From contig NZ_CP050192.1 in the NCBI RefSeq assembly GCF_011694515.1, forward strand, positions 481,932-545,931: a stretch of 64,000 nt of DNA, in the 5' to 3' direction. Positions 1 through 8,408 of this stretch are shown here, piece after piece. The notes beneath the pieces are model-generated. The model was given only the letters and a program-made list of their open reading frames with translations, was not told the origin of the DNA and ran no database searches. The stretch comes from Mycobacterium sp. DL592. Lineage in GTDB: Bacteria > Actinomycetota > Actinomycetes > Mycobacteriales > Mycobacteriaceae. Position 1 is the stretch's first letter, and each line of letters opens with the position of its first letter. Made by a program: the position numbers and the translations under genes.

Positions 1-1268
1 GCGGCCTCGGTGACGTCGGGATAGCGCATGAGCACCCGCTCGATCGGAGCGGTGCCGAGGTTCTCCCCGTCGACCCGCATCCAGTCGCCGAGCCGGCCGG
101 CGAAGTGGACGTAGCCGGCCTCGTCCCGGTATGCGAGGTCACCGCTGTGGTAGACGCCGCCCGCCATCCGCTCGGACTCGGCGTCGGGATCCTTGTAGTA
201 GCCGCGGAAGTTGCCCGCCCCGTCGAGGTTCACCAATTCCCCGACCACTCCGGGTGGGCAGGGCTGCCCGGTGTCGACGTCGACGATGCCGAGGCCGTCG
301 GGCAGCGGGCCGAGCGCGCCTTCGGGAGTGTCGGGAGTGCGGGCGATGTTCACGCCGCCCTCGGTGGAGCCGAACCCGTCGATGACGGTGACCCCGAACC
401 GGGTGGCGAACCTGGTGATGTCGCGCGGCGCGGCCTCGTTGCCGTAGACGATGCGCAGCGGATTATCGGCGTCGTCAGGCTTGGGCGGGGTGGCCAGGAT
501 GTAGGACATCGGCTTGCCGACGTAGTTGGCGTAGGTGGCGTTGTAGCGACGGACATCGGGGATGAACTGCGACGCGGAGAACCTGCGGCGCAACGCAATC
601 GACGCGCCGGCGGCCACCGCGGGCGACCAGCCCGCCATCACCGCATTGGAGTGGAACAATGGCATCGACAGGTAGCAGACGTCCGTCGCGCCCAAGCCGA
701 ACCGCTCGGCGAGCATCACCCCGGGCCCGGCCACCTTCTCGTGGGTGCACCGGACCGCCTTGGGTTCTCCGCTGGTCCCGGAGGTGAAGATCAGCATGAA
801 CAGGTCGTCGAAACTGCTGTCTGCGAACGTGATTGGGGAGCCGCCGTAGGAGGCGAGCTCGTCGGCCCACGCCGCCGAGGTGACATCGAGGACCGCCATG
901 TCGTCAGGGGCGAAGCCCTCGCCGTAACCGGTGGTCATGTCATCGGCCAGAACCAGCTGACAGTCGGCGTGCTCGATGTCGCGCCGCAGCGCCGCACCAC
1001 GACGGGTCGGGTTGAGTCCGACGGCGACCAGCCCGCTCAGTCCGGCGGCAACGAGCACCCGCGAGAAGAACGGTGTATTGCCCAGCAGCACACCGACATG
1101 CGGCGGCTTGTCGGGGTCGAGACGCGCCCGCAGGGCGGCGGCCAGATCGGCGGCATCCTGAACGTGCTCGCGCCAGGCCGAGTGTGAGCCGTCGTCGGCG
1201 CTTATCCCGCGATCGTCGACGTCGGCCAGTGGCACCAGCAGGCTGGTGACGGTCGGCTCACCGGTCAC
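1..1268 (-). CDS. fadD17: Acyl-CoA synthetase FadD17-like, 3' end cut by the window edge
   Basis: ATP-dependent acyl-CoA ligase (ANL superfamily) that would activate a steroid side-chain carboxylate to its CoA thioester. Reading leftward from a GTG at 1268 gives about 422 codons without a stop. The P-loop-like AMP-binding motif TSGTSGEPKA is encoded near 770-810, and the adenylate motif GFGSTEGG and the hinge region YHSGDLAYRD...DWMRVDGENL lie further on. The C-terminus is outside the window. It starts 8 nt after the fadE27 stop codon, so the three genes form one leftward operon. FadD17 of M. tuberculosis is known to act on steroid carboxylates; assignment to that orthologue rests mainly on the fadD17-fadE27-fadE26/fdxD order and is an inference. 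Confidence 0.85.
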   Translation of the reverse strand, partial: MTGEPTVTSLLVPLADVDDRGISADDGSHSAWREHVQDAADLAAALRARLDPDKPPHVGVLLGNTPFFSRVLVAAGLSGLVAVGLNPTRRGAALRRDIEHADCQLVLADDMTTGYGEGFAPDDMAVLDVTSAAWADELASYGGSPITFADSSFDDLFMLIFTSGTSGEPKAVRCTHEKVAGPGVMLAERFGLGATDVCYLSMPLFHSNAVMAGWSPAVAAGASIALRRRFSASQFIPDVRRYNATYANYVGKPMSYILATPPKPDDADNPLRIVYGNEAAPRDITRFATRFGVTVIDGFGSTEGGVNIARTPDTPEGALGPLPDGLGIVDVDTGQPCPPGVVGELVNLDGAGNFRGYYKDPDAESERMAGGVYHSGDLAYRDEAGYVHFAGRLGDWMRVDGENLGTAPIERVLMRYPDVTEA

Positions 1269-1276
1269 GGATCTGG

Positions 1277-2374
1277 TCAGGCCGGTGTCTCGGCGAGCTC
1301 GCGACCGATCTGGCGCAGTTGCGCGGTCGCGCCGCCCAGGGCGAACTCGACCTCTTTGGCCGTGATGAAGTAGCGGTGCACCTGGTGGTCGGTGTCGATG
1401 CCGACGCCGCCGTGCACGTGGACGGTGGTGTGCGCGACACGATGCCCGGCCTCGGCGGCCCAGAATGCCGCGGTGGCAACCTCGAGATCGGCGGGCAGGT
1501 CCTCCGACAGCCGCCAGGCGGCCTGGTCGACTGCCAGCCGAAGGCCCTTGACGTCGATGTAATCGTCGGCCAGCCGCGCCGACACCGCCTGGAAGCTGCC
1601 GATCGGGCGGTCGAACTGTTCGCGGGTACGGGCGTACTCGGCCGTCAGCTCCAGCGCCCGCTCCAGCACACCGAGCTGAAATGCGCTGTAGCCCAGCGTC
1701 TTCAGCGTCGTCAACCAGGCCAGTGCCTCGGCGTCACCGACCAGCCTGTCGGCACCGACCTCGACCCCGGACAGGTCCAGTTCGCCGGCACTGTTCTTGC
1801 CGGTCGTCAGCTGCGGCGTGACCGTCACCCCGGAATCCGCTGCGGTGACAAGGAACAGCTTCGTGCCGGAATCTGATTCGGCCGGGACCAGGAACGCGTC
1901 GGCCACCGGTGCGAACGGGACCTGGATGCGGGTGCCGGTGAGCCGGAACCCGTTGCCCGCGGGCGTCGCCTGCACCGGACCCTGGCCCAGCTCGCCGTCG
2001 AGCGCCACGGTGACGATCTTCTCGCCCGCGACCGCCGGTGCCGCCCACTGCTGCTGCAACTCGGCCGAGCCGAAGCGGGCCAGTGCGCCACCGGCCAGGA
2101 CCACCGACTCCAGGTAGGGCACCGCGGCAATCTGGCGGCCCAGCGCGGTGAGGATGGCGGTCTGCTCGAGCGTGCCGAACCCGGCGCCGCCCACCGACTC
2201 CGGTGCGGCGGTGCTCAGGATGTCGGCGTCGATGAGCTTGCGCCACAGCTCGGTGTCCAAGCGCTGCTCGAGGCCGTCGAGCTCGCGCTGGTGCTGCGGG
2301 GTGCACACCGAGTCCACGATCGTGCGGACCAGGCCCGAGAGGTCTTGCGATGCTTCTGTTCTGGTGAAATCCAT
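1277..2374 (-). CDS. fadE27: Acyl-CoA dehydrogenase FadE27-like (ChsE5-type subunit)
   Basis: FAD-dependent acyl-CoA dehydrogenase of 365 residues. In M. tuberculosis the FadE26 and FadE27 proteins form an alpha2beta2 enzyme (ChsE4-ChsE5) that introduces the alpha,beta double bond into steroid C8 and C5 side-chain CoA thioesters. The start is placed at MDFTRTEASQDL (ATG 2374), because the open frame upstream of it has no acyl-CoA dehydrogenase character and overlaps fadE26. The C-terminal FAD and dimer motif HVHGGVGIDTDHQVHRYF is present. It does not show the GGTNEIQ-type glutamate motif seen in its partner, consistent with a heteromeric enzyme in which only one subunit is catalytic. It lies 19 nt downstream of fadE26. 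Confidence 0.88.
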   Translation of the reverse strand: MDFTRTEASQDLSGLVRTIVDSVCTPQHQRELDGLEQRLDTELWRKLIDADILSTAAPESVGGAGFGTLEQTAILTALGRQIAAVPYLESVVLAGGALARFGSAELQQQWAAPAVAGEKIVTVALDGELGQGPVQATPAGNGFRLTGTRIQVPFAPVADAFLVPAESDSGTKLFLVTAADSGVTVTPQLTTGKNSAGELDLSGVEVGADRLVGDAEALAWLTTLKTLGYSAFQLGVLERALELTAEYARTREQFDRPIGSFQAVSARLADDYIDVKGLRLAVDQAAWRLSEDLPADLEVATAAFWAAEAGHRVAHTTVHVHGGVGIDTDHQVHRYFITAKEVEFALGGATAQLRQIGRELAETPA

Positions 2375-2393
2375 GTCAGTCCGTTCTCGGTTG

Positions 2394-3581
2394 TCAGCGG
2401 TTGACTCGGGGCAGGCCCAGGGCCACCATGCCGATGATGTCGCGCTGGATCTCATTGGTGCCGCCACCGAAGGTGAGGATCAGGGCGGCGCGGTGCATCC
2501 GCTCGACCCGGCCGCGCAGCAGCGCGCCGTGCGAATCCTGGCGCAGCGTCGCCGACGGGCCGAGGATCTCCATCAGCAGCCGGTAGGCCTCGGTGGCCAG
2601 CTCGGTGCCGAAGACCTTGGCCGCCGAGGCGTCGGCGGGGTTCAGCGTCCCCTCCTTGGCCGATGCCAGCTCCCAGTTGATGAGCTTGAGGTACTCGGCC
2701 TTGGCGTGCACCCGCGCCAGGTTCAGCTGCACCCACTCCGAGTCGATCAGGCGCGCCCCGCGGGCGTCCTTGGTGTTCTGTGCCCATTCGCGAACCTGGT
2801 TGAGCGCGAGGAAGATCGGCTGCGATGAGACCAGGGCGACGCGCTCGTGGTTGAGCTGGTTGGTGACCAGCTTCCAGCCACCGTTCTCCTCGCCGACCCG
2901 GCTGCTCACCGGGACGCGGACATCCTGGTAGTAGGTGGCGCTGGTGCCGACGCCGGCCATGGTGTGGACCGGGGTCCAGGAGAAGCCCTCTGCTGTGGTG
3001 GGCACGATCAGCACCGAGATACCGCGGTGTTTCTTGGCTTCGGGGTTGGTCCGCACCGCCAGCCACACGTAGTCGGCGTACTGGATCAGGCTGGTCCACA
3101 TCTTCTGGCCGTTGACCACGTAGTCGTCACCGTCCTGGACGGCGGTGGTCCGCAGTGCGGCCAGGTCGGTCCCGGCGCCCGGCTCGGAGTAGCCGATCGA
3201 GAAGTGCAGATCCCCGGCGGCGATCTTGGGCAGGAAGAACTTCTTCTGTTCCTCGGTGCCGAACGCCATGATGGTCGGCGCCACGCTGTTGATCGTCAGG
3301 AACGGCACCGGTGCGCCTGCGATGGCGGCCTCGTCGGTGAAGATCAGCGAGTCCATCGGCGAGCGGTCCTGGCCGCCGTACTCCTTGGGCCAGTTCAGCG
3401 TGAGCCAGCCGTCCTTGCCCATCTGGGAGACGGTTTCGCGGTAGATGTTGCCGGTGCCGATCTCGCCGCCGCCGGCGGTCGACGTCAGCGCTTCCTGCCG
3501 TTCGGGGGTCATCAACTTGGTGAAATAGGCCCGGAGCTCGCGGCGCAGCTCCTCTTGTTCAGGGGTGTAACTGATCCGCAT
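2394..3581 (-). CDS. fadE26: Acyl-CoA dehydrogenase FadE26-like (ChsE4-type subunit)
   Basis: First gene of the leftward fadE26-fadE27-fadD17 operon; 395 residues starting MRISYTPEQEELRREL. It is the probable partner of FadE27 in a heterotetrameric dehydrogenase for steroid side-chain acyl-CoAs. FAD-binding motifs include FSIGYSEPGAGTDLAALRT in the middle domain and GGGTNEIQRDIIG near the C-terminus, the latter carrying the glutamate usual for catalysis in this branch. The ATG at 3581 follows an AAGGACC ribosome site; an in-frame start at 3632 would add 17 atypical residues. The KstR-type operator at 3638-3651 lies 57 nt upstream, so cholesterol-responsive derepression is likely. Confidence 0.9.
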   Translation of the reverse strand: MRISYTPEQEELRRELRAYFTKLMTPERQEALTSTAGGGEIGTGNIYRETVSQMGKDGWLTLNWPKEYGGQDRSPMDSLIFTDEAAIAGAPVPFLTINSVAPTIMAFGTEEQKKFFLPKIAAGDLHFSIGYSEPGAGTDLAALRTTAVQDGDDYVVNGQKMWTSLIQYADYVWLAVRTNPEAKKHRGISVLIVPTTAEGFSWTPVHTMAGVGTSATYYQDVRVPVSSRVGEENGGWKLVTNQLNHERVALVSSQPIFLALNQVREWAQNTKDARGARLIDSEWVQLNLARVHAKAEYLKLINWELASAKEGTLNPADASAAKVFGTELATEAYRLLMEILGPSATLRQDSHGALLRGRVERMHRAALILTFGGGTNEIQRDIIGMVALGLPRVNR

Positions 3582-3637
3582 GGCTGGTCCTTCAGCTAGG
3601 TTTTCGGCACAGTCGGCGACCCGCCGACACACCTCGT

Positions 3638-3651
3638 TGTAACACGTTCTA
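3638..3651. promoter_or_regulatory. KstR-type operator between fadE26 and fdxD
   Basis: The sequence TGTAACACGTTCTA fits the KstR pattern TnnAACnnGTTnnA at every fixed position. KstR is the TetR-family repressor of mycobacterial cholesterol catabolism. The site sits in the divergent promoter between the leftward fadE26-fadE27-fadD17 operon and the rightward fdxD-SDR pair, so one site could control both. The match is seen directly; binding is inferred. Confidence 0.82.
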
Positions 3652-3756
3652 GTCTTGGGGTCCAGCGCCCGTAAGAGCCGGGTAATAGTTGATCTGGCCT
3701 ATCGTGGTGCTGCGAGTACCCCGGGGTGTCGGGGTCTGTCCGGCAAGGAGGTTGTC

Positions 3757-3948
3757 ATGCGTGTCGAAGTCGACCGTGATCGTTGTGAAGGTAACGCCGT
3801 CTGCGTGGGAATCGCGCCGGACCTGTTCGAACTCGATGACGAGGACTACGTCTACGTGACGAAGGACCCCATCCCTGCCGACCAGGAGGAGTTGGCCGAG
3901 CAGGCCATCGCCGAGTGCCCGCGCGCAGCGTTGACCCGCCGCGACTGA
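3757..3948 (+). CDS. fdxD: Small 3Fe-4S ferredoxin FdxD-like
   Basis: A 63-residue ferredoxin that probably passes electrons to P450s or dehydrogenases of steroid catabolism. Cysteines 10, 16 and 54 match the single-cluster pattern C-x5-C...CP (CEGNAVC and ECPRAAL). The variable position within the first motif is Asn13, where the two other ferredoxins of this window have His. The ATG at 3757 follows a strong AAGGAGG ribosome site; an open frame extends further upstream without similarity to the family. It lies 24 nt before the SDR at 3973 and faces fadE26 across the KstR-type site, as fdxD (Rv3503c) does. Confidence 0.88.
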   Translation: MRVEVDRDRCEGNAVCVGIAPDLFELDDEDYVYVTKDPIPADQEELAEQAIAECPRAALTRRD

Positions 3949-3972
3949 CCGAACGTTAGAGGTATTCATAAG

Positions 3973-4887
3973 TTGACTGCACAAGACGGGTCTGACTCGA
4001 TCGATCTCTCCGGGCGCGTCGCGGTGGTGACCGGTGCCGCCGCGGGCCTGGGCCGGGCCGAGGCCATCGGCCTGGCGAAGGCCGGCGCGACCGTGGTCGT
4101 CAATGACATGCACAAGGCCCTCGACGCCTCCGACGTGCTCGACGAGATCAGCGCAGCAGGTTCGAAGGGTGTCGCCGTGGCCGGTGACATCAGCGCCCGC
4201 TCGACGGCCGACGAACTGGTCGAGACCGCCGACGGGCTGGGTGGCCTGAGCATCGTCGTCAACAACGCCGGCATCACCCGGGACCGGATGCTGTTCAACA
4301 TGAGCGACGAGGACTGGGACGCGGTGATCGCGGTCCACCTGCGTGGCCACTTCCTGTTGACCCGCAATGCGGCGACGTATTGGCGCAACAAGGCCAAGGA
4401 CAACGACGGATCGGTCTACGGCCGCATCATCAACACCTCATCGGAGGCCGGTCTGTCCGGTCCGGTCGGGCAGGCGAACTACGGCGCCGCCAAGGCCGGC
4501 ATCACCGCGCTGACGCTGACCGCCTCGCGGGCGCTGGGACGCTACGGGGTGACGGCCAACGCGATCGCCCCGCGGGCGCGCACCGCGATGACCGCCGGTG
4601 TGTTCGGTGAGGCGCCCCCCGAGGGGGAGATCGACCCACTGTCGCCCGACCATGTGGTCACCCTGGTGCGTTACCTCGCGTCGCCGGCATCGCAGAAGGT
4701 CAGTGGGCAGATCTTCATCGTCTACGGACCCACTGTGACTCTGGTGGCCGCACCGACCGCCGAGCACCGGTTCCACGCCGAGGGCGACGCCTGGGATCCG
4801 TCCGCACTCAGCGCGTCGATGAGCGACTACTTCGCTGATCGCGACCCGGAGCGCACGTTCGGCGTAATGGGACTGATGGGCGACTGA
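3973..4887 (+). CDS. Short-chain dehydrogenase, Rv3502c-like steroid side-chain hydroxyacyl-CoA dehydrogenase
   Basis: NAD(P)-dependent SDR of 304 residues beginning at a TTG (MTAQDGSDSIDLSGRV). It has the Rossmann motif TGAAAGLG, the NNAG motif and the catalytic Ser plus YGAAK (as NYGAAKAG). The C-terminal extension of about 50 residues after the usual SDR fold fits the hydroxyacyl-CoA or 17-beta-hydroxysteroid dehydrogenase type rather than a minimal 250-residue SDR. It is downstream of fdxD in the KstR-controlled rightward pair. From the position of Rv3502c in M. tuberculosis I infer the 3-hydroxyacyl-CoA dehydrogenase step of cholesterol side-chain beta-oxidation. It ends 18 nt before the convergent otsA stop. 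Confidence 0.8.
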   Translation: MTAQDGSDSIDLSGRVAVVTGAAAGLGRAEAIGLAKAGATVVVNDMHKALDASDVLDEISAAGSKGVAVAGDISARSTADELVETADGLGGLSIVVNNAGITRDRMLFNMSDEDWDAVIAVHLRGHFLLTRNAATYWRNKAKDNDGSVYGRIINTSSEAGLSGPVGQANYGAAKAGITALTLTASRALGRYGVTANAIAPRARTAMTAGVFGEAPPEGEIDPLSPDHVVTLVRYLASPASQKVSGQIFIVYGPTVTLVAAPTAEHRFHAEGDAWDPSALSASMSDYFADRDPERTFGVMGLMGD

Positions 4888-4905
4888 GCAACGGCGGCAA
4901 GCGAT

Positions 4906-6375
4906 CTAGTCGATCGCCGAGCCGCTGTCGGTGCCAGACTTGGCATCGGCCAGTGCTTCGAGGAACGACCGCGCCCACCGATCGACGTCGTGGGCCAGGA
5001 CCTGACGCCGCAGTGCACGCATGCGCCGCCGGCCTTCTTCGGGAGTCTGGTTGAGAGCCGACTCGATGGTGTCCTTGACGCCTTCGAGGTCGTGCGGGTT
5101 GGTCAGATACGCCTGCCTCAATTCGGCTGCCGCACCGGTGAATTCGCTCAGCACCAGCGCGCCGCCCAGATCGCTGCGGCACGCGACATACTCTTTGGCC
5201 ACCAGGTTCATCCCGTCGCGCAGTGGGGTGACCAGCATGACGTCGGCCGCCACGAAGAACGCGATCAGTTCATCGCGCGGCACCGGGCGATGCAGGTAGT
5301 GCACCACCGGGTGGCCCACCTCGCCGTACTCGCCGTTGATGTGGCCGACCTGTTGTTCGATCTCGTTGCGCAGGATGCGGTAGCTCTCGACGCGTTCCCG
5401 GCTCGGGGTCGCCAGCTGCACCAGGACGGTGTCGTCGCGTTTGGCACGCCCTTCGGCGAGTAGGTCCGAGAACGCCCTGAGCCGGACGTCGATCCCTTTG
5501 GTGTAGTCCAGCCGGTCCACCCCGAGCAGGATCTTGCGCGGGTTGCCCAGCTCGGCACGGATCTCGCGGGCCCGGCGGCGGATCTCCCTGCCGCGGGCGG
5601 TGCGGTCGAGGTCGGCGGAGTCGATGGAGATGGGGAACGCGCCCACCTTGACCGTCCGCAGACCCAGCTGAACCTCACCGAAGCGGGACCGAACACCGAC
5701 CGAGGCGCGGGAAGTGTTGGCGCCCACCAGTCTTCGCGACAGGAACAGGAAGTTCTGCGCGCCGCCGGGCAGGTGGAAACCGACCAGATCGGCGCCCAGC
5801 AGACCTTCGATGATCTCGGTGCGCCAGGGCATCTGCATGAACAGCTCGACCGGCGGGAAGGGGATGTGCAGGAAAAACCCGATGGTCAGATCGGGGCGCA
5901 GCAGGCGCAGCATCTTGGGCACCAGCTGCAGTTGGTAGTCCTGCACCCAGACGGTGGCGCCTTCGGCGGCCGCGCGGGAGGTCGCCTCGGCGAAGCGGCG
6001 GTTGACGTCGACGTAGCGATCCCACCACTCCCGGTGATAGATCGGCTTGACGATCACGTCGTGGTACAGCGGCCACAGGGTGGCGTTGGAGAAGCCTTCG
6101 TAATACTCCTCGAACTCCTCGGCGCTCAGTCGCACCGGATAGAGCTGCAGCCCGTCCTCGACGATCGGTTCCTCGGGGCCGTCGACGACACCCGGCCACC
6201 CGATCCAGGCGCCGCGATGGCGGCGCAGCAGCGGCTCCAGTGCGGTGACCAGGCCCCCGGGGCTGCGCTTCCATGCGACGGTGCCGTCGGACAACCGCTC
6301 CATGTCGATCGGGAGGCGGTTGGCGACGACGACGAACTCAGAGTTTCCGGAGTCGGTCTTCTTGCCTCCGGGCAC
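4906..6375 (-). CDS. otsA: Trehalose-6-phosphate synthase OtsA
   Basis: GT20 glycosyltransferase that makes trehalose-6-phosphate from a nucleotide-activated glucose (ADP- or UDP-glucose) and glucose-6-phosphate; trehalose is both osmoprotectant and the carrier for mycolates. The product is 489 residues. The N-terminus [13 protein letters not shown]...SPGGLVTAL carries the phosphate-binding loop, followed by [18 protein letters not shown] and [15 protein letters not shown], and the C-terminal [10 protein letters not shown]. The start is a GTG at 6375, only 3 nt after the stop of the small upstream gene, so the two are probably cotranscribed and translationally coupled. The family identification is very secure. 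Confidence 0.96.
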   Translation of the reverse strand: MPGGKKTDSGNSEFVVVANRLPIDMERLSDGTVAWKRSPGGLVTALEPLLRRHRGAWIGWPGVVDGPEEPIVEDGLQLYPVRLSAEEFEEYYEGFSNATLWPLYHDVIVKPIYHREWWDRYVDVNRRFAEATSRAAAEGATVWVQDYQLQLVPKMLRLLRPDLTIGFFLHIPFPPVELFMQMPWRTEIIEGLLGADLVGFHLPGGAQNFLFLSRRLVGANTSRASVGVRSRFGEVQLGLRTVKVGAFPISIDSADLDRTARGREIRRRAREIRAELGNPRKILLGVDRLDYTKGIDVRLRAFSDLLAEGRAKRDDTVLVQLATPSRERVESYRILRNEIEQQVGHINGEYGEVGHPVVHYLHRPVPRDELIAFFVAADVMLVTPLRDGMNLVAKEYVACRSDLGGALVLSEFTGAAAELRQAYLTNPHDLEGVKDTIESALNQTPEEGRRRMRALRRQVLAHDVDRWARSFLEALADAKSGTDSGSAID

Positions 6376-6378
6376 TGT

Positions 6379-6543
6379 CTAGACCTCGAGCTTTGACGGT
6401 CCAATACCGAGCATCGACAGGAAGACGCGGCACTCGTCGGCGTCAGTGGCATAGGCGGCGACGACGCGGCGGGCCTGGCGGGCTGTGCTGTCGGCCAGGG
6501 GCTCCACGTCGTCGATGTCCGCGGGATCTGATTTAGCAGGCAT
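6379..6543 (-). CDS. Small conserved protein upstream of otsA (Rv3489-like)
   Basis: A 54-residue acidic protein (starts MPAKSDPADIDDVEPL, ends GPSKLEV) read from the ATG at 6543. It has no signal peptide or membrane segment. It ends 3 nt before the otsA GTG. A small gene of the same length (Rv3489) sits next to otsA in M. tuberculosis, so this is probably a conserved partner gene rather than a chance frame. Its function is unknown; it could be a cofactor or regulator of trehalose synthesis, but nothing in the sequence shows this. Confidence 0.75.
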   Translation of the reverse strand: MPAKSDPADIDDVEPLADSTARQARRVVAAYATDADECRVFLSMLGIGPSKLEV

Positions 6544-6575
6544 AACTCAACTCTAGGTGAAGGTCTGATCTGTGG

Positions 6576-7052
6576 TTACGGGCTGGAGGAGATCGTCGAT
6601 TTTGGTTCGACGGGTGGCCCCTCGGTCTGGCTGACCGCGTAGCAGGCCGCGGACTCCCAATAGCCCGTGCACGGATAGCCGTTGATGTTGGGTACCAGGT
6701 TGGCGGGATCACCTGTGACCACGGTGCTGGTCTCGGCGCCGGTCTGTGGCGGCGGGGCAGCGTCGGGTTGGGGCTGGTCGCCCTGGGTTGACTCCAGCGG
6801 CGTCATCGTGGGCACGCAGTTGCCGGTCGAGGGGTCCAGGGACTCGCCGGACTGGCAGCCCGCCGAGTTGCCCGGCTGGTCGGCCTGGGGAGCCGGAACC
6901 GGCACCGGCTGCGGGTCGGGCACGCCGCCCGCGCCTTCGGCAAGGGCCTGCGGGGCGGCATAGATAAACCCGGCAGCGGGTGCAAGTGCTACCGCGAGTG
7001 CGAAGGCGCCCGCGGTCAGCAGCTTGACTGTGCGACTGGAATGGATCGGCAT
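6576..7052 (-). CDS. Small secreted protein with C-terminal TISSSP tail (paralogue 1)
   Basis: A 158-residue exported protein. Residues 1-40 form a signal peptide (KLLTAGAFALAVALAPAAGFIYAAPQALA). The mature part is rich in Pro, Gln and Asp with four Cys (SAGCQSGESLDPSTGNCVP and GYPCTGYWESAACYAV), and the last residues are VEPKSTISSSP. The PCTGxxxxxxC motif and the tail are shared with the next two genes, which follow in the same direction with short gaps. I recall this family being auto-annotated as intersectin-EH binding protein Ibp1 in some mycobacterial genomes; that label has no support here. The start at 7052 gives the cleanest signal peptide. Confidence 0.82.
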   Translation of the reverse strand: MPIHSSRTVKLLTAGAFALAVALAPAAGFIYAAPQALAEGAGGVPDPQPVPVPAPQADQPGNSAGCQSGESLDPSTGNCVPTMTPLESTQGDQPQPDAAPPPQTGAETSTVVTGDPANLVPNINGYPCTGYWESAACYAVSQTEGPPVEPKSTISSSP

Positions 7053-7077
7053 CGTTGCCCTTCCTGGTCCCGCCCTG

Positions 7078-7464
7078 TTACGGGCTGGAGGAAATGCTGG
7101 AATGCGGCTGGACGTCGGGAACCTGGTTCTCCTCCAGACCGATGCACTGGCCGGTGTTGGCGCCGGTGCACGGAATGCCCTGTACTTCAGGCAAACTGCC
7201 CGGGTCGCCAGGGGTCGAGAAGGAGACGCCGCCGCCGCTGTTGGTGGGTGTCGGGTAGTTGCCGCCAGGAGCGTTCGGCACCAACTCGGGGGTGCACTCA
7301 CCGATGTAGATGTCCTCGACCTCGCCAGCAGGGCATGCCAGCGCAGGCCCGGCCGGGGCGTGCGACGGCAGAGCCACGAACGCAGCCGCCGGGGCGGCTG
7401 CGATCGCGATGCTCAACCCTCCCGCGAGAAGGATGCGCCTGCTGACAGAGGGGGAGTTCGCCAT
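7078..7464 (-). CDS. Small secreted protein with C-terminal SISSSP tail (paralogue 2)
   Basis: A 128-residue exported protein, the middle member of the tandem trio. The signal peptide covers about residues 1-31 (SRRILLAGGLSIAIAAAPAAAFVA); the SRRILLAGG stretch resembles a Tat motif but lacks its full consensus. The mature region has CPAGEVEDIYIGECTPELVPN, then FSTPGDPGSLPEVQGIPC, TGANTGQCIGLEENQ, and ends HSSISSSP. Two disulfides are plausible from four Cys. It is most similar to paralogue 3 (the STPGDP-SLPEVQGIPCTGANTGQCIGL core is almost identical), so these two look like a recent duplication. Confidence 0.85.
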   Translation of the reverse strand: MANSPSVSRRILLAGGLSIAIAAAPAAAFVALPSHAPAGPALACPAGEVEDIYIGECTPELVPNAPGGNYPTPTNSGGGVSFSTPGDPGSLPEVQGIPCTGANTGQCIGLEENQVPDVQPHSSISSSP

Positions 7465-7516
7465 ACTTCACACTTCCTGAAGAAGGACGACGGAGCACCG
7501 CTGCCGGCACTCCGTC

Positions 7517-7873
7517 TTACGGACTGGACGAGATGGTCGAGTGGGGCTCCACAACAGGAACCTGCTGCTCTTCCTGCAATCCTATGCACTGGCCGGTGTT
7601 TGCGCCTGTGCAAGGGATGCCCTGAACCTCGGGAAGGCTGGCCGGGTCGCCCGGGGTGGAGAAGGCGACTTCGCCCGGGTTGGTCTCGGCCGGTGCGGGC
7701 AGGCAGCCGACACCTTCGGTGTTCACGACCTCACCGGGGGCGCATTCGGCAACAGCCGGGGCAGCGCCGGTGGATGAAATGGTGAAAGCAGCCATCGCCG
7801 GCGCGGCCGCAACTGCAAGCGCGAAACCGCCGGCCAAGGCCAGACGTCGCGCCGAACTCTTCAATGTAGCCAT
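7517..7873 (-). CDS. Small secreted protein with C-terminal TISSSP tail (paralogue 3)
   Basis: A 118-residue exported protein and the promoter-proximal member of the leftward trio. The signal peptide is about residues 1-30 (RRLALAGGFALAVAAAPAMAAF). The mature part contains CAPGEVVNTEGVGCLP, then STPGDPASLPEVQGIPC with TGANTGQCIGL, and ends VEPHSTISSSP. Gaps of 52 and 25 nt to the following genes suggest one transcript. No enzymatic or binding domain is recognisable. The strict conservation of the extreme C-terminus in all three suggests that the tail itself is functional, for example in recognition or anchoring. Confidence 0.85.
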   Translation of the reverse strand: MATLKSSARRLALAGGFALAVAAAPAMAAFTISSTGAAPAVAECAPGEVVNTEGVGCLPAPAETNPGEVAFSTPGDPASLPEVQGIPCTGANTGQCIGLQEEQQVPVVEPHSTISSSP

Positions 7874-8408
7874 GATGGTGCGCTTTCTACTCGGTTTGCT
7901 GAGCGGCTGTGTGAACGCAGTGTATGGCTGCCTTCCCCCGACCGCAGTTCTTCGGGAGTTTCATCGCTCGTAACCTTGCCTGTGTTACACCGAAGTCAAT
8001 TAATTCCGCAGCAATTTTCAGGAGGGGTTGCGAGCCCGCTCTCGGTAGGCGTGAACTGCGCAGAAATCTCCGAGTTGCAATCCGCCGCCGTTCTTTCGCG
8101 GCGTGCCAATTGCGTGTGTTTGTACCGCGAAGCGGTTAGCCGACGCCATTCCCGACGGCATTTTCGGGGTGTGATGGGAGGTGCGAACGGTGTTCCAGAG
8201 GCTGTCGGCGTCGAGCTGTCCGGAGCTTCCCGCTGTTCGCTGTGGCCATTGGTGACCCGTCTCGGCGCGGCTCATGACGGCCACCGGATGCCATGCGAAG
8301 GCCCCACCCTGGGTGGCCGTTGCGGTGACCGGAACCGGCCCTTTGCGCCGACGGTCCGCCATGGTTCTATACGTAGAACCTGTTTCAGTTTTGTGTGAGG
8401 AGTGCGGC
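7874..8408. other. Intergenic region upstream of two divergent units
   Basis: This 535-nt stretch separates the leftward secreted-protein trio from the rightward SDR. It is less GC-rich near 7960-8020 (for example GTCAATTAATTCCG), as expected for promoters. No credible coding frame was found. The right end carries the KstR-type site at 8374-8387, itself partly overlapping the inverted repeat GGTTCTA-TACG-TAGAACC at 8363-8380. Confidence 0.6.
8374..8387. promoter_or_regulatory. KstR-type operator upstream of the SDR at 8409
   Basis: TAGAACCTGTTTCA matches TnnAACnnGTTnnA at all fixed positions and lies 22 nt before the GTG start of the SDR. It overlaps the right arm of the perfect 7-bp inverted repeat GGTTCTA/TAGAACC at 8363-8380. 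The position is typical for a repressor site over the promoter or leader. Confidence 0.7.

Noticed and set aside
105..1187. A 360-codon open frame on the plus strand antisense to fadD17
   Set aside because: It is a GC-driven shadow frame: composition is Gly/Val/Arg-rich without motifs, whereas the minus strand encodes a clear AMP-forming synthetase.
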